NCBI GenBank assembly: GCA_029550525.1
Contig: JAKPHF010000078.1
Span: 124,001-188,000 of the forward strand
Length of the DNA: 64,000 nt
Source: Planctomycetota bacterium
Lineage (GTDB): Bacteria > Planctomycetota > Phycisphaerae > UBA1845 > PWPN01
Direction: 5' to 3'
The notes under the pieces are model-generated. The model was not told where the DNA came from and did no database searches. It was given only the letters and a program-made list of their open reading frames with translations. How positions within the stretch are numbered: position 1 is the first letter of the stretch; every line of letters begins with the position of its first letter. Below are positions 30,421 to 38,464 of this stretch, piece after piece. Made by a program: the position numbers and the translations under genes.

Positions 30421-31707
30421 ATGAAACACGCGCGCGGTTATTTGGTGGTCTTTCTCTGCGGGGCGGTTCTCGCCGGCAGCGCCCGCGCCCAGACTACGCA
30501 GCGGCGGATTCGGCTGGTTTACGCCACGCCGGTCACGCAGGCGCAGATCTGGGAGGCCGGCGAAGCCACCGTGATCCGCCGGTTCATGGAGGCCAACCCC
30601 GACATCGAGGTGGTCGCCCGCCAGATCGCGTTTGAAAGCTACGACACGCAGGTTCTCCTCAGCGTCCGTGGAGGCACCGGCCCCGACGTGGCCCGGGTAA
30701 ACACGCCCACGCTGCGGATGTGGGCCGGGGCGGGCTATCTCCAACCGCTCGACGAGTTCATCAGCCGGTCCGACGTCATCCAGCCCGCGGATTACTGGGA
30801 AGGGTTGTGGAACTTCTGCCGGATCGACGGCAAGCAATGGGCCGTGCCGCTCGGAACAGACTGCCGCGTGCTGTTCTACCATTTCGGTTTGTTTCGGGAA
30901 GCGGGTCTGACGGGTCCGCCTGCGACCTGGGACGAACTGGTCGCTGCCGCACAGCGCATCCAGGACAAGCCCCGCAAGCGGTACGGCCTGGCCATGCCCA
31001 CGAATAACGAGTGGAACGCCGCCTACGACGCCCTGGGCAACTTCCTGGTCGCCAACGGCGGACACATCCTCAACGAGCAAGGCACGCGCAGTACAGCCGG
31101 CGAGGATCCCGCGGCTCGCGAGGCGTTTCAGTTCCTCTGCGATCTGATCACCCGGCACGACGTCTGCCCGCCCGGCATGGCCAGCATGAGCGGTGAAGTA
31201 GTGGACAGTCTGTTCGTCCAGGGCCGACTGGGCATGCTCATGGGCGGCCCGTACGAGCGCGGCAACTTGGAGCGGCTGAACCCGAACTTTCAGTGGAACG
31301 TCCATTATGGCACGGCCGTGATCCCGGCCGGGCCCGCGACCGGCAGATCCGGTAGCGCCCAGGGCGGCTGGCTGGTAGCGGCGTTCGCTCAGAGCCGCCA
31401 TCCGCAAGAGGCTTTGCGACTGCTCGAATTCTTTCAGCGTCCCGAGTCGCTGGCGATCATCGCGGCCGTGGAGAATCTGCCGCCGCGCCGGGCGGCCATG
31501 AACCTCGGCCCGTTCAGCGACCCGTTTTACAAGGTGTTTTTTGACCAGTTGCCGACCGCCCGGCCGCCGTTTCCGTCCGTGCCGCAGGCGCCCAACGTGG
31601 CGAGGGCCGTACAACGAGCGTATCAACGCGTGGTGGCCGGCGGAGCGACCGCTGATGAAGCCATCGCCTGGCTCGACAATAAGCTGACTCACCACTTTTT
31701 GCGCTGA
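30421..31707 (+). CDS. Sugar ABC transporter, substrate-binding protein (family 1)
   Basis: A 428-residue periplasmic protein of the MalE/UgpB class. A Sec signal (residues 1-23, AGSARAQTT) precedes a mature protein with ATVIRRFMEANPDIEVVARQ, LSVRGGTGPDVARVNTP, ADYWEGLWNFCRIDGKQWAVPLGTDCRVLFYH, RYGLAMPTNNEW, and AFQFLCDLITRHDV with the aromatic-rich sugar pocket. It binds an oligosaccharide or sugar derivative outside the inner membrane. The start at 30421 is the only one that gives a signal peptide. The two permease genes follow on the same strand (60- and 107-base gaps). Confidence 0.92.
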   Translation: MKHARGYLVVFLCGAVLAGSARAQTTQRRIRLVYATPVTQAQIWEAGEATVIRRFMEANPDIEVVARQIAFESYDTQVLLSVRGGTGPDVARVNTPTLRMWAGAGYLQPLDEFISRSDVIQPADYWEGLWNFCRIDGKQWAVPLGTDCRVLFYHFGLFREAGLTGPPATWDELVAAAQRIQDKPRKRYGLAMPTNNEWNAAYDALGNFLVANGGHILNEQGTRSTAGEDPAAREAFQFLCDLITRHDVCPPGMASMSGEVVDSLFVQGRLGMLMGGPYERGNLERLNPNFQWNVHYGTAVIPAGPATGRSGSAQGGWLVAAFAQSRHPQEALRLLEFFQRPESLAIIAAVENLPPRRAAMNLGPFSDPFYKVFFDQLPTARPPFPSVPQAPNVARAVQRAYQRVVAGGATADEAIAWLDNKLTHHFLR

Positions 31708-31767
31708 CCAGCCAGCGGGTTCGCAGCCCGAACAGAGATCAAAGGACTGACGATTCTCGAGTATGCG

Positions 31768-32670
31768 ATGAGAACGCCGCCGCCCATCACCGCCGCTCGC
31801 TCCCGCTCCGACGCGATGCTCGGGAACGTTCTCTTCTTGCCCGCGCTGGCGGTGATCGTCCTGCTGTTCGTGATTCCCGTGTTGTACGAGCTGGTCATCA
31901 GTCTGTACCGCTCACGGCTGTACGAGCAGACCAACCCGTTCGTCGGCTTGCAGAACTACGCGTGGCTGTTCCGCACGGGCGATTTCCCCACCGCCATGCT
32001 CAATACGCTCATCTGGACGGTGGGCTCGGTCATCGGCCAGGCGGCGGTGGGCATTTTCCTGGCCGTCGTGCTCATGCAGGATCTGCCCGGGCGAAACGTG
32101 TTCCGCACGCTGCTGCTGTGCACGTGGATCATGCCCGGCGTGGTCGGCGGGATCATCTGGCGCTGGATGTTCGATCCCATCGTGGGCATTCTCAATGCCG
32201 CCTTGAGCATCGTAGGCCTGCCGGAGTTCGACTGGCTCGGCCAGACCAGCACGGCATTGGGTTGTTGCATTCTGGCCAACATCTGGAAAGGCGTGCCGTT
32301 CTGGCTGCTGATGGTGTCGGCCCGGCTTCAGGCCGTGCCCAGCGAACTCTACGACGCTGCTGCGGTGGACGGAGCGGGTTGGCGGCACCGGTTCGTGCAC
32401 ATCACCATCCCGCAAATTCGCGGCGTGGTGACCATCTGTGCCTTGCTCTCGTTCATTTGGACGTTCAACTCATTCGATCTCATTTACGCCCTCACCCGCG
32501 GCGGACCCGACATCGCGACTACCACCGTGCCGATGCTCATCTACGAGATCGGCATGCGCAACGGACACTACGGCGAGGCGGCGGCCTCATCGATTATCCT
32601 GCTGATCATGATGGCGGCAGCGATCGGCATCTTCATGCGACGTTCCCTGACGCGGCAGGAGGAAACGTGA
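31768..32670 (+). CDS. Sugar ABC transporter permease, MalF/UgpA type
   Basis: A 300-residue inner-membrane protein with about six transmembrane helices: FLPALAVIVLLFVIPVLYELV, TLIWTVGSVIGQAAVGIFLAVV, TLLLCTWIMPGVVGGIIW, ALGCCILANIWKGVPFWLLM, VTICALLSFIWTFNSF and ASSIILLIMMAAAIGIFMRR. The permease EAA-loop block (ELYDAAAVDGAGWRHRFVHITIPQI) contacts the ATPase. It forms a heterodimer with the gene at 32778. Its stop codon is followed directly by a tandem-repeat block. Confidence 0.95.
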   Translation: MRTPPPITAARSRSDAMLGNVLFLPALAVIVLLFVIPVLYELVISLYRSRLYEQTNPFVGLQNYAWLFRTGDFPTAMLNTLIWTVGSVIGQAAVGIFLAVVLMQDLPGRNVFRTLLLCTWIMPGVVGGIIWRWMFDPIVGILNAALSIVGLPEFDWLGQTSTALGCCILANIWKGVPFWLLMVSARLQAVPSELYDAAAVDGAGWRHRFVHITIPQIRGVVTICALLSFIWTFNSFDLIYALTRGGPDIATTTVPMLIYEIGMRNGHYGEAAASSIILLIMMAAAIGIFMRRSLTRQEET

Positions 32671-32773
32671 GAAATCCGAATGACGAAACCCGAATGACGA
32701 ATGAAATCCGAATGACGGAGTCACACGCTGACGTGAGTGTTTGGCTCATGGCTCAAAGCTCATAGCGCATAGC
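32671..32773. repeat. Tandem-repeat spacer between the two permease genes
   Basis: The block begins right after the stop of the first permease. It repeats GAAATCCGAATGACGAAACC-like units to 32718, the same GAATGACGAA element as at 16531 and 43840, and then repeats GGCTCATGGCTCAAAGCTCA-like units (32742-32773). It contains stops in all frames. No gene is present. Confidence 0.8.
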
Positions 32774-32777
32774 TTCC

Positions 32778-33617
32778 ATGCGAAAGTTGTCTCGCGCCAT
32801 CCTGACGTTCTATCTGCCGCTCGCGCTGGTCGGCCTGCCCATGCTCTTTCCGCTGTACTGGCTGGTGATCAGCGCCCTGAAGTCGCCGGGCGAGGATTTT
32901 TCCATTCCTCCCACCTGGTTTCCGCGGCAGCCGACGCTGCACGCGTTCCGCGCCATCTTCAGCGGGCAGAACGCGGCCTTCGCTCAGGCCCTGGTGACCA
33001 GCCTGATGGTCGCGGGAGCTACTGCCCTGCTGGCCGTCATGGTCGCCATCTGCGGCGGCTACGCCCTGGCCCGGCTTCAGTTTCGTCTCCGCCACCTCGG
33101 CGGGTTGGCGTTGCTGTTCACGCAACTGTTCCCCGTTGCTGCCATCCTCATTCCGCTCTATCTGTTCTGGGCCCGCATCGGCCTGCACGGTTCGTGCGTG
33201 GCGCTAATCATCACATACCTCGCCCAGGCTGTGCCCGTAACGACCTGGCTCATGAAGGGCTACATCGAAACCATCCCGGTCGAGATGGAACAGCAAGCTT
33301 GGATCGACGGCGCCAACCGATTCCAAGCCCTCGTGTACGTGCTCTTGCCGTTGATCGGACCGGCCGTCGGCGCGACAGCCATCCTGGCGTTCGTCGGGGC
33401 TTGGAACGAGTTCGTCTTTGCCCTGGCCCTGACCGGCACGGACCCGCGCACCAAGACGCTCCCCGTGGCCATGGTGGACTTCATGGGCCAGCACGGCGTG
33501 CAGTGGGACTGCCTGATGGCGGCGGCCACGGTCGCGACGCTGCCGGCGGTCGTACTGTTTTTCTGTGCCCAGCGCTTTTTCCAGCGTGGGCTCACCGCCG
33601 GGGCGGTCAAAGGCTGA
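32778..33617 (+). CDS. Sugar ABC transporter permease, MalG/UgpE type
   Basis: A 279-residue partner permease with six transmembrane helices: AILTFYLPLALVGLPMLFPLYWLVI, ALVTSLMVAGATALLAVMVAI, LALLFTQLFPVAAILIPLYLFW, and others. The EAA-loop block EMEQQAWIDGANRFQALVYVLLPLI lies near residue 175 with the usual glycine. No ATP-binding protein gene follows. Such systems often use a shared MsiK/UgpC-like ATPase encoded elsewhere. The substrate should be a monosaccharide or oligosaccharide of this locus. Confidence 0.95.
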   Translation: MRKLSRAILTFYLPLALVGLPMLFPLYWLVISALKSPGEDFSIPPTWFPRQPTLHAFRAIFSGQNAAFAQALVTSLMVAGATALLAVMVAICGGYALARLQFRLRHLGGLALLFTQLFPVAAILIPLYLFWARIGLHGSCVALIITYLAQAVPVTTWLMKGYIETIPVEMEQQAWIDGANRFQALVYVLLPLIGPAVGATAILAFVGAWNEFVFALALTGTDPRTKTLPVAMVDFMGQHGVQWDCLMAAATVATLPAVVLFFCAQRFFQRGLTAGAVKG

Positions 33618-33843
33618 ATCACCGTAAGCAACCGTGCCGCAATCACTTGCGACACACCACCCCCTTCCCGATGCCGGACGGACTGACTCACATTCGCCCG
33701 GGTAGGCAAATTGATGGCAGTTCCCTGGCCCGATTTGCGATAATATGAAATGGGAGGAACGGGTCTGGGGAAAGGATGTGCACGTCTGGTCCGGGAATGC
33801 GATCCGCTCTCCCCGAGCATGTCTGGGCAGGAGCGTCGTGGCC

Positions 33844-34728
33844 ATGAACCGCAAGAGACAATCCGGTCGCCTCGGTTTCACCCTGCTCGAGGCGATGAGC
33901 GTCGTCTCCATCACCGCGCTGGCAATCTCGATCCTGATTCCCAGCCTGGCCCGCGCCCGCGTTCAAGCTCGGGTCACCAGTTGCCAGGCCAACATTCGAC
34001 AGATCGGCATGCTCGTGTCGCTGTATCAGGCGGAGTCCGCCGATTTCGTCCCGCTGGTGATGGACTACTGGTCCAACACGACGCTGGCCGGTTCCAAGCC
34101 GGCCGAGCAGTGCTGGCTGTCGGTCGCTCTGCGGCGCTACGACGCCCAGACTCGTAATCTGGAAGCTCGCCGCTTCGATCCTAAGATCTGCTGGCCCGAT
34201 CAGCCGGTGGACGGCCTGCCTCGGGTCGATGAATACCAGCGCACCATCATGCCCGAGCTGTACGCCTGTCCCTTCGAGCGAGGCAAACCGCCGCTGCCGG
34301 AAAACCCCATGCGCGAGAACCGAGAGGAGTACTGGGAATACCGTTTCGGCGGCACCTGGGAATCGTATCACACCTGGACGCGACTCCCGCGCCTGCTGGC
34401 GCAGTGGCAGGCCGGACCGCTGGCCCGTTACGACCAGAAATACCCGACGCTTTACTTCAATCGCGACGGTCGGCACCGCAAGTGGACTATCCACGACGCC
34501 AAGAAGGTCGGCCGCGGCAGCCTCGCCGAGATGACCACCGTGTTCTGCGCCCAGGGCGAGTTCATGTCCACCATCTATTATCCGAGCATCAGCTGCAATT
34601 GCGGGCCCACCAAGCCCTTCTGGGCGAACATCGGAAGCCACCGCCAAAGCGAAGGCGGCGGCACCAACGCGTTGTTCGCCGACACCCACGTCGAGTGGGT
34701 GCCCGGGTACCGCATTGGCAGTCCTTGA
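33844..34728 (+). CDS. Type II/IV pseudopilin-like protein with H-X9-DG-like C-terminus
   Basis: The protein has 294 residues (start 33844). The prepilin signal RLGFTLLEAMSVVSITALAISILIPSLARAR has G|FTLLE as the cleavage and N-methylation site, followed by a hydrophobic helix. The sequence CQANIRQIGMLVSLYQAES is the short alpha-region of planctomycete pseudopilins, and the end NALFADTHVEWVPGYRIG resembles their H-X9-DG tail (FADGHVE; here Thr replaces Gly). Large families of these are found throughout Planctomycetes, often beside carbohydrate genes, and their function there is unknown. The LacI-type operator at 34725 overlaps the stop codon. Confidence 0.8.
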   Translation: MNRKRQSGRLGFTLLEAMSVVSITALAISILIPSLARARVQARVTSCQANIRQIGMLVSLYQAESADFVPLVMDYWSNTTLAGSKPAEQCWLSVALRRYDAQTRNLEARRFDPKICWPDQPVDGLPRVDEYQRTIMPELYACPFERGKPPLPENPMRENREEYWEYRFGGTWESYHTWTRLPRLLAQWQAGPLARYDQKYPTLYFNRDGRHRKWTIHDAKKVGRGSLAEMTTVFCAQGEFMSTIYYPSISCNCGPTKPFWANIGSHRQSEGGGTNALFADTHVEWVPGYRIGSP

Positions 34729-34738
34729 ATCGTTTTAG
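34725..34738. promoter_or_regulatory. Palindromic operator TTGAATCGTTTTAG, lyase site
   Basis: A third copy of the operator, 39 bases before the heparinase-type lyase start. It overlaps the stop codon of the pseudopilin gene. TTGGCA and TAGAAT flank it as a short-spaced (15-base) promoter candidate, so binding would block RNA polymerase. Confidence 0.55.
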
Positions 34739-34777
34739 AATTTGCGATTCCACCACCCCGTCCGTACAATTTTCGGC

Positions 34778-37700
34778 ATGAAATCCTTTTTTGTCGCCGT
34801 GATCGCGTTCGGTACCGCGGCCGGCCCCCTGCTGGCCGGTCCGCTGTTTGACGATTACCTCAATCCCGTGCGTCCCGGCTCGGACACCGGCCCGGGTTCC
34901 GAGCAGGCCGTCGCATCGGCTCGCTCGCCGCTGGGCCAAACGTTTTCGGTCGAGGGCGGCGTCGGCGAGGTCTACCGCATCGGGTTGCGACCGGTGTACG
35001 AGACATGGGAGCCGGGCGAAACGGTCACGCTCACGCTCTATACATCACCCGATCGCAAACAGAAGCTCGCTTCGTATGCGATCGAGGAAGCGACGTCGCA
35101 TGTTCAACCCATCCACAACACGAAGGACTGCGTCCTCTACTGGCATCTTCGGGCGCCGACGCAGGGCCGCACGAGCTTTTATTTCGAACTGACGGTCGCG
35201 GGAGGCAACGAGCAGGTCGCGTTCCAGGCGATGCCTCAACAGAAGGGCTTGTCGTACGTCGTTCACATCAAGCCGGTCGCGGACCGCGAAGCCAACTTGC
35301 GGCGTTTCTTCACCGAGCGGCTCGATATCGACCGGCCGGAACTCGCCGAAGTCAAGAAAGCTGTACAAGCCGGCGACTGGGAAGAAGCCATCGCTCGGAC
35401 GGCCATGCACTTTCATCAGCGACAGGAGCTCTGGGCCGACTACGCCGCCGTCCTGCAGGAAAAGCCGCGTTTGGATGCGGACACCGAATTGGCCGACTTG
35501 ATCATGAGCAACCGGTTTCGACATGTGGAGACGAAGCAACCGGTGCCCTGGCGGCCGGAAGACTATTGGGTTCCCGAGTTCAAGACCGAGCGTGCCCAAC
35601 CCAAGCGCGGGGCGGAGCCCAGCGTGTACACGTGGCACATCGATCGATGTCTGGCCGCGGCCTACACGCACACCGGCAAGGCCGAGTACGCCCGCCGGGC
35701 CATCGACCTGCGCATGCAGTTCATTCTCGACAACCCCAGCCCCAAGCTGACCGGCGTTCCCTGGTACTTCGAGTTGTGGAACGACCGGACCGCCGCCGCC
35801 CGCGCGCCGGGTCACGGTCTGCTGCCCTACCTGCGGCTGTACCATTACGACGGATGGACCAACGATGAACGCCTGGTGTTCTTCAGCTTCCTCGAGGACA
35901 ACGCCCGCTGGGATTACCAGGCGGACAGCGGCGCCAACTGGGGTGCTGAAGCCGCCCGGGCCTGTTACGAGTTCGGCCTGAAGTTCCCCGAATGGAAGAT
36001 GAGTTCGGAGTACGTGCGCTGGGGAACCAATCGTCTGGCCGAAATCGTCCTGGCCGACGTGCGGGGCGACGGCACGAGCACCGAGGCCGCCATCAAGTAT
36101 CACGCCATGGTCGCTCGCCGGCTCAAGGGCATGCTGCAGGATCACGTGGAAGGCCGGATCCGGCTCGACGATGACATTCTCGGCCGGCTCATGAAGACGG
36201 TTGAAGGCATGTACGAGCACATGGCGTACACGCTGATGCCCAACAGCTTCGTGGTCATGTGCGGCGACTCGTGGTACGAGAACTTCGCCTACACGCCCAC
36301 GCTGGGGATCGCCGATCTGTTGGATGCCCGCCGAACGATCACCCGGTTTGCCAAGTCTGCCGATCCGATCAGCCGGCACCTCCGGATGCGCCTGGTCGCG
36401 CTCGGCCCAGCGGCCGGCGCTGATGCGGCGGATGTGCTGAAGATGATCGACGCCTACGACGGATCGGCTCAACCATCCGAGGAACTGTGCCGGACGTTCA
36501 CCGCCCTACTCAACCGGCTGATCGTCCCCAGCGTGGCCGAGCCCGGCGATTCCGAGGCCACGAGCATCACCGAGGACCAGGCGTGGTTGTATGACGAGAA
36601 GGTCTTCGCGGACGTCAGACTGAGACCGCAAACGCGCAATCTCCTGAAAACGCGACCCACGGGCGCCAACCGCGAGCTGCTCAACCGGATGCTCATCGAG
36701 GACGCGTGGCCCGACGAGATCCGCAAAGGGTACAAAGCCAACGAACTCTACGAGGCGGGTCGGCTGGTGCAGCGACCGGACTTTATCTGGATTGCCTCAC
36801 AAGGCTTGGAAGGCGAACCGCCCGCGCATATCAGCAAGATCTTCCCCGATGCCGGCTATTTCATCATGCGGTCGGACTTTGGATGTCCTGTTAATGTCAC
36901 CGATGAACGCGATTGCGATTACCGGAATGCCCGCCAGCTGTTTATCCACAACGGAAACTGGTTCGGCTCGCACGGCCACTGGGACTTCACCAGCGTGAAC
37001 CTCTATGCGTTCGGCCGGCCTTTGATCGTCGATCCCGGCCAGTACGAACACGAACCGCCGCCCGGGATCGGCAAATACTGGAATTCCAACATCCATTCGA
37101 TGCTCGTGCCCGACGGGCGCGACTGCAAGCGGCAAGCCGGCCCCTCGGAATGGGCGGTCAACTCGGTCGCCGATTTCTTCGACGGTAAGCACTTCGGCTT
37201 CCAGAAAAGCGGCCGAATCGGCGCCGTGCGCCGACGCATCGCTTTCATCAAGCCCGACTATTTCGTCATCGATGATTCCGCCGAGACCGAGGTCTCGTCG
37301 AGTTGGGCTCAGTGCTGGAACCTCAGCGATCCTGACGCGAAGGTGCAGGAGAACGGCGGCACGATCATCACCACGTTCCCAGCGGGTGGCAATGTACTGA
37401 TCCTCAATCAGAACGCCTCGCGTTTCACGGTGGAGCAAGTCGACGGCATCACCGCCGCCAAGCAGGAGATGCCGAAAACGCGCATCGTTCGCCTGACCGA
37501 GAACACGAGCCGCCCGCGATTCCAGACGCTGGTGTATCCGTTCGACGGCCCGGTGCGGCCGGTCATCAACTGGCAACTGCAACCGGCGGACGGGCGGCAA
37601 GCCGACGATCTGGTTTATGCCTTGAACATTACGAGCCCGGCCGGCCAAGACTGGGTGGCTTGGGGCGAGCGCGGGAAAGTCGTGCGGTTCGCCGAAGGCA

Positions 37701-38464
37701 CGCACGCGATGGCTGCGGATTTTGCGGCCGTGCGGCGAAGTGCGGACGGCGCCGTGACTTCGTTTGCGTGGGCTTTGGGCCGGTCGTTGAACTTTGAGGG
37801 CAAAGTCCTTGCCGAGGCAGACGCACTCGTGCATACGCTCGGTGTTACGCAGCGTGAGGATACGCTACGCGTGGAAGCGCCCGAGCCCGAAGCCACGCTG
37901 CGAATCCGCGCGGGTGCGTGCAAACGATTCGTACTCAACGGCGAACCGGTGAGTAATCCTGCCCTCCGCGACGGTATGTGGTATCCATTCGCGGACCAGC
38001 CGCGCGCGTATACAGCTGACAATCGCGACGATTTCCAGCGACTCACCGAGACCGATGAGTGGGAGGAGAAAGCCGACCCCGCTGCATGGTCCGGATCGTA
38101 TCTCCAGCATGAGACCGACATCGGCCGTCACGAGAACGGCGTCTACGTGCTGGACGTTCCCGAGACCGACCGGTATCGCGTGGAAGTGTTCCTTCCGAAG
38201 ATCACCGTCCAGCCGAGCGATCGCGTCGAGTATCGCGTGATCGGCGAAGGCCGGCCGGCGGAACGGTCTGAGGCCATCGTTTCGTCGCGAAGCGCGAGTC
38301 GCACGCACGTGATCATCGTCAACCAGCAAGCCATGTCGGGTTGGACGAGTCTCGGCGAGTTCACGCTGAGCCAAGGCAAGCTGCGGATCGCCGCCCGCAA
38401 CGTGACCGAAGTGGACGGACTGTACTTCATCGCCGACGCCGTGCGGATCGTGCCGTCACGATGA
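34778..38464 (+). CDS. Heparinase II/III-type polysaccharide lyase, large secreted form
   Basis: The protein has 1228 residues with a Sec signal (residues 1-21). An N-terminal beta-rich domain (about 22-170) precedes an alpha/alpha-toroid (about 190-620; VPWYFELWNDRTAA, LLPYLRLYHYDGW, WGAEAARACYEFGLKFPEWK). The heparinase II/III beta-domain starts near 680 (DAGYFIMRSDFG) and has the motif FGSHGHWDFTSVNLYAFGRPLIVDPG, with His732 and His734. Lyases of this fold cleave uronic-acid glycosidic bonds and leave unsaturated uronyl ends. The last ~120 residues (YLQHETDIGRHENGVYVLDV, GLYFIADAVRIVPS) resemble a golvesin/xanthan-lyase CBD-like domain. The substrate is not inferable. The stop overlaps the convergent hybrid-kinase gene by 9 bases. 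Confidence 0.88.
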   Translation: MKSFFVAVIAFGTAAGPLLAGPLFDDYLNPVRPGSDTGPGSEQAVASARSPLGQTFSVEGGVGEVYRIGLRPVYETWEPGETVTLTLYTSPDRKQKLASYAIEEATSHVQPIHNTKDCVLYWHLRAPTQGRTSFYFELTVAGGNEQVAFQAMPQQKGLSYVVHIKPVADREANLRRFFTERLDIDRPELAEVKKAVQAGDWEEAIARTAMHFHQRQELWADYAAVLQEKPRLDADTELADLIMSNRFRHVETKQPVPWRPEDYWVPEFKTERAQPKRGAEPSVYTWHIDRCLAAAYTHTGKAEYARRAIDLRMQFILDNPSPKLTGVPWYFELWNDRTAAARAPGHGLLPYLRLYHYDGWTNDERLVFFSFLEDNARWDYQADSGANWGAEAARACYEFGLKFPEWKMSSEYVRWGTNRLAEIVLADVRGDGTSTEAAIKYHAMVARRLKGMLQDHVEGRIRLDDDILGRLMKTVEGMYEHMAYTLMPNSFVVMCGDSWYENFAYTPTLGIADLLDARRTITRFAKSADPISRHLRMRLVALGPAAGADAADVLKMIDAYDGSAQPSEELCRTFTALLNRLIVPSVAEPGDSEATSITEDQAWLYDEKVFADVRLRPQTRNLLKTRPTGANRELLNRMLIEDAWPDEIRKGYKANELYEAGRLVQRPDFIWIASQGLEGEPPAHISKIFPDAGYFIMRSDFGCPVNVTDERDCDYRNARQLFIHNGNWFGSHGHWDFTSVNLYAFGRPLIVDPGQYEHEPPPGIGKYWNSNIHSMLVPDGRDCKRQAGPSEWAVNSVADFFDGKHFGFQKSGRIGAVRRRIAFIKPDYFVIDDSAETEVSSSWAQCWNLSDPDAKVQENGGTIITTFPAGGNVLILNQNASRFTVEQVDGITAAKQEMPKTRIVRLTENTSRPRFQTLVYPFDGPVRPVINWQLQPADGRQADDLVYALNITSPAGQDWVAWGERGKVVRFAEGTHAMAADFAAVRRSADGAVTSFAWALGRSLNFEGKVLAEADALVHTLGVTQREDTLRVEAPEPEATLRIRAGACKRFVLNGEPVSNPALRDGMWYPFADQPRAYTADNRDDFQRLTETDEWEEKADPAAWSGSYLQHETDIGRHENGVYVLDVPETDRYRVEVFLPKITVQPSDRVEYRVIGEGRPAERSEAIVSSRSASRTHVIIVNQQAMSGWTSLGEFTLSQGKLRIAARNVTEVDGLYFIADAVRIVPSR

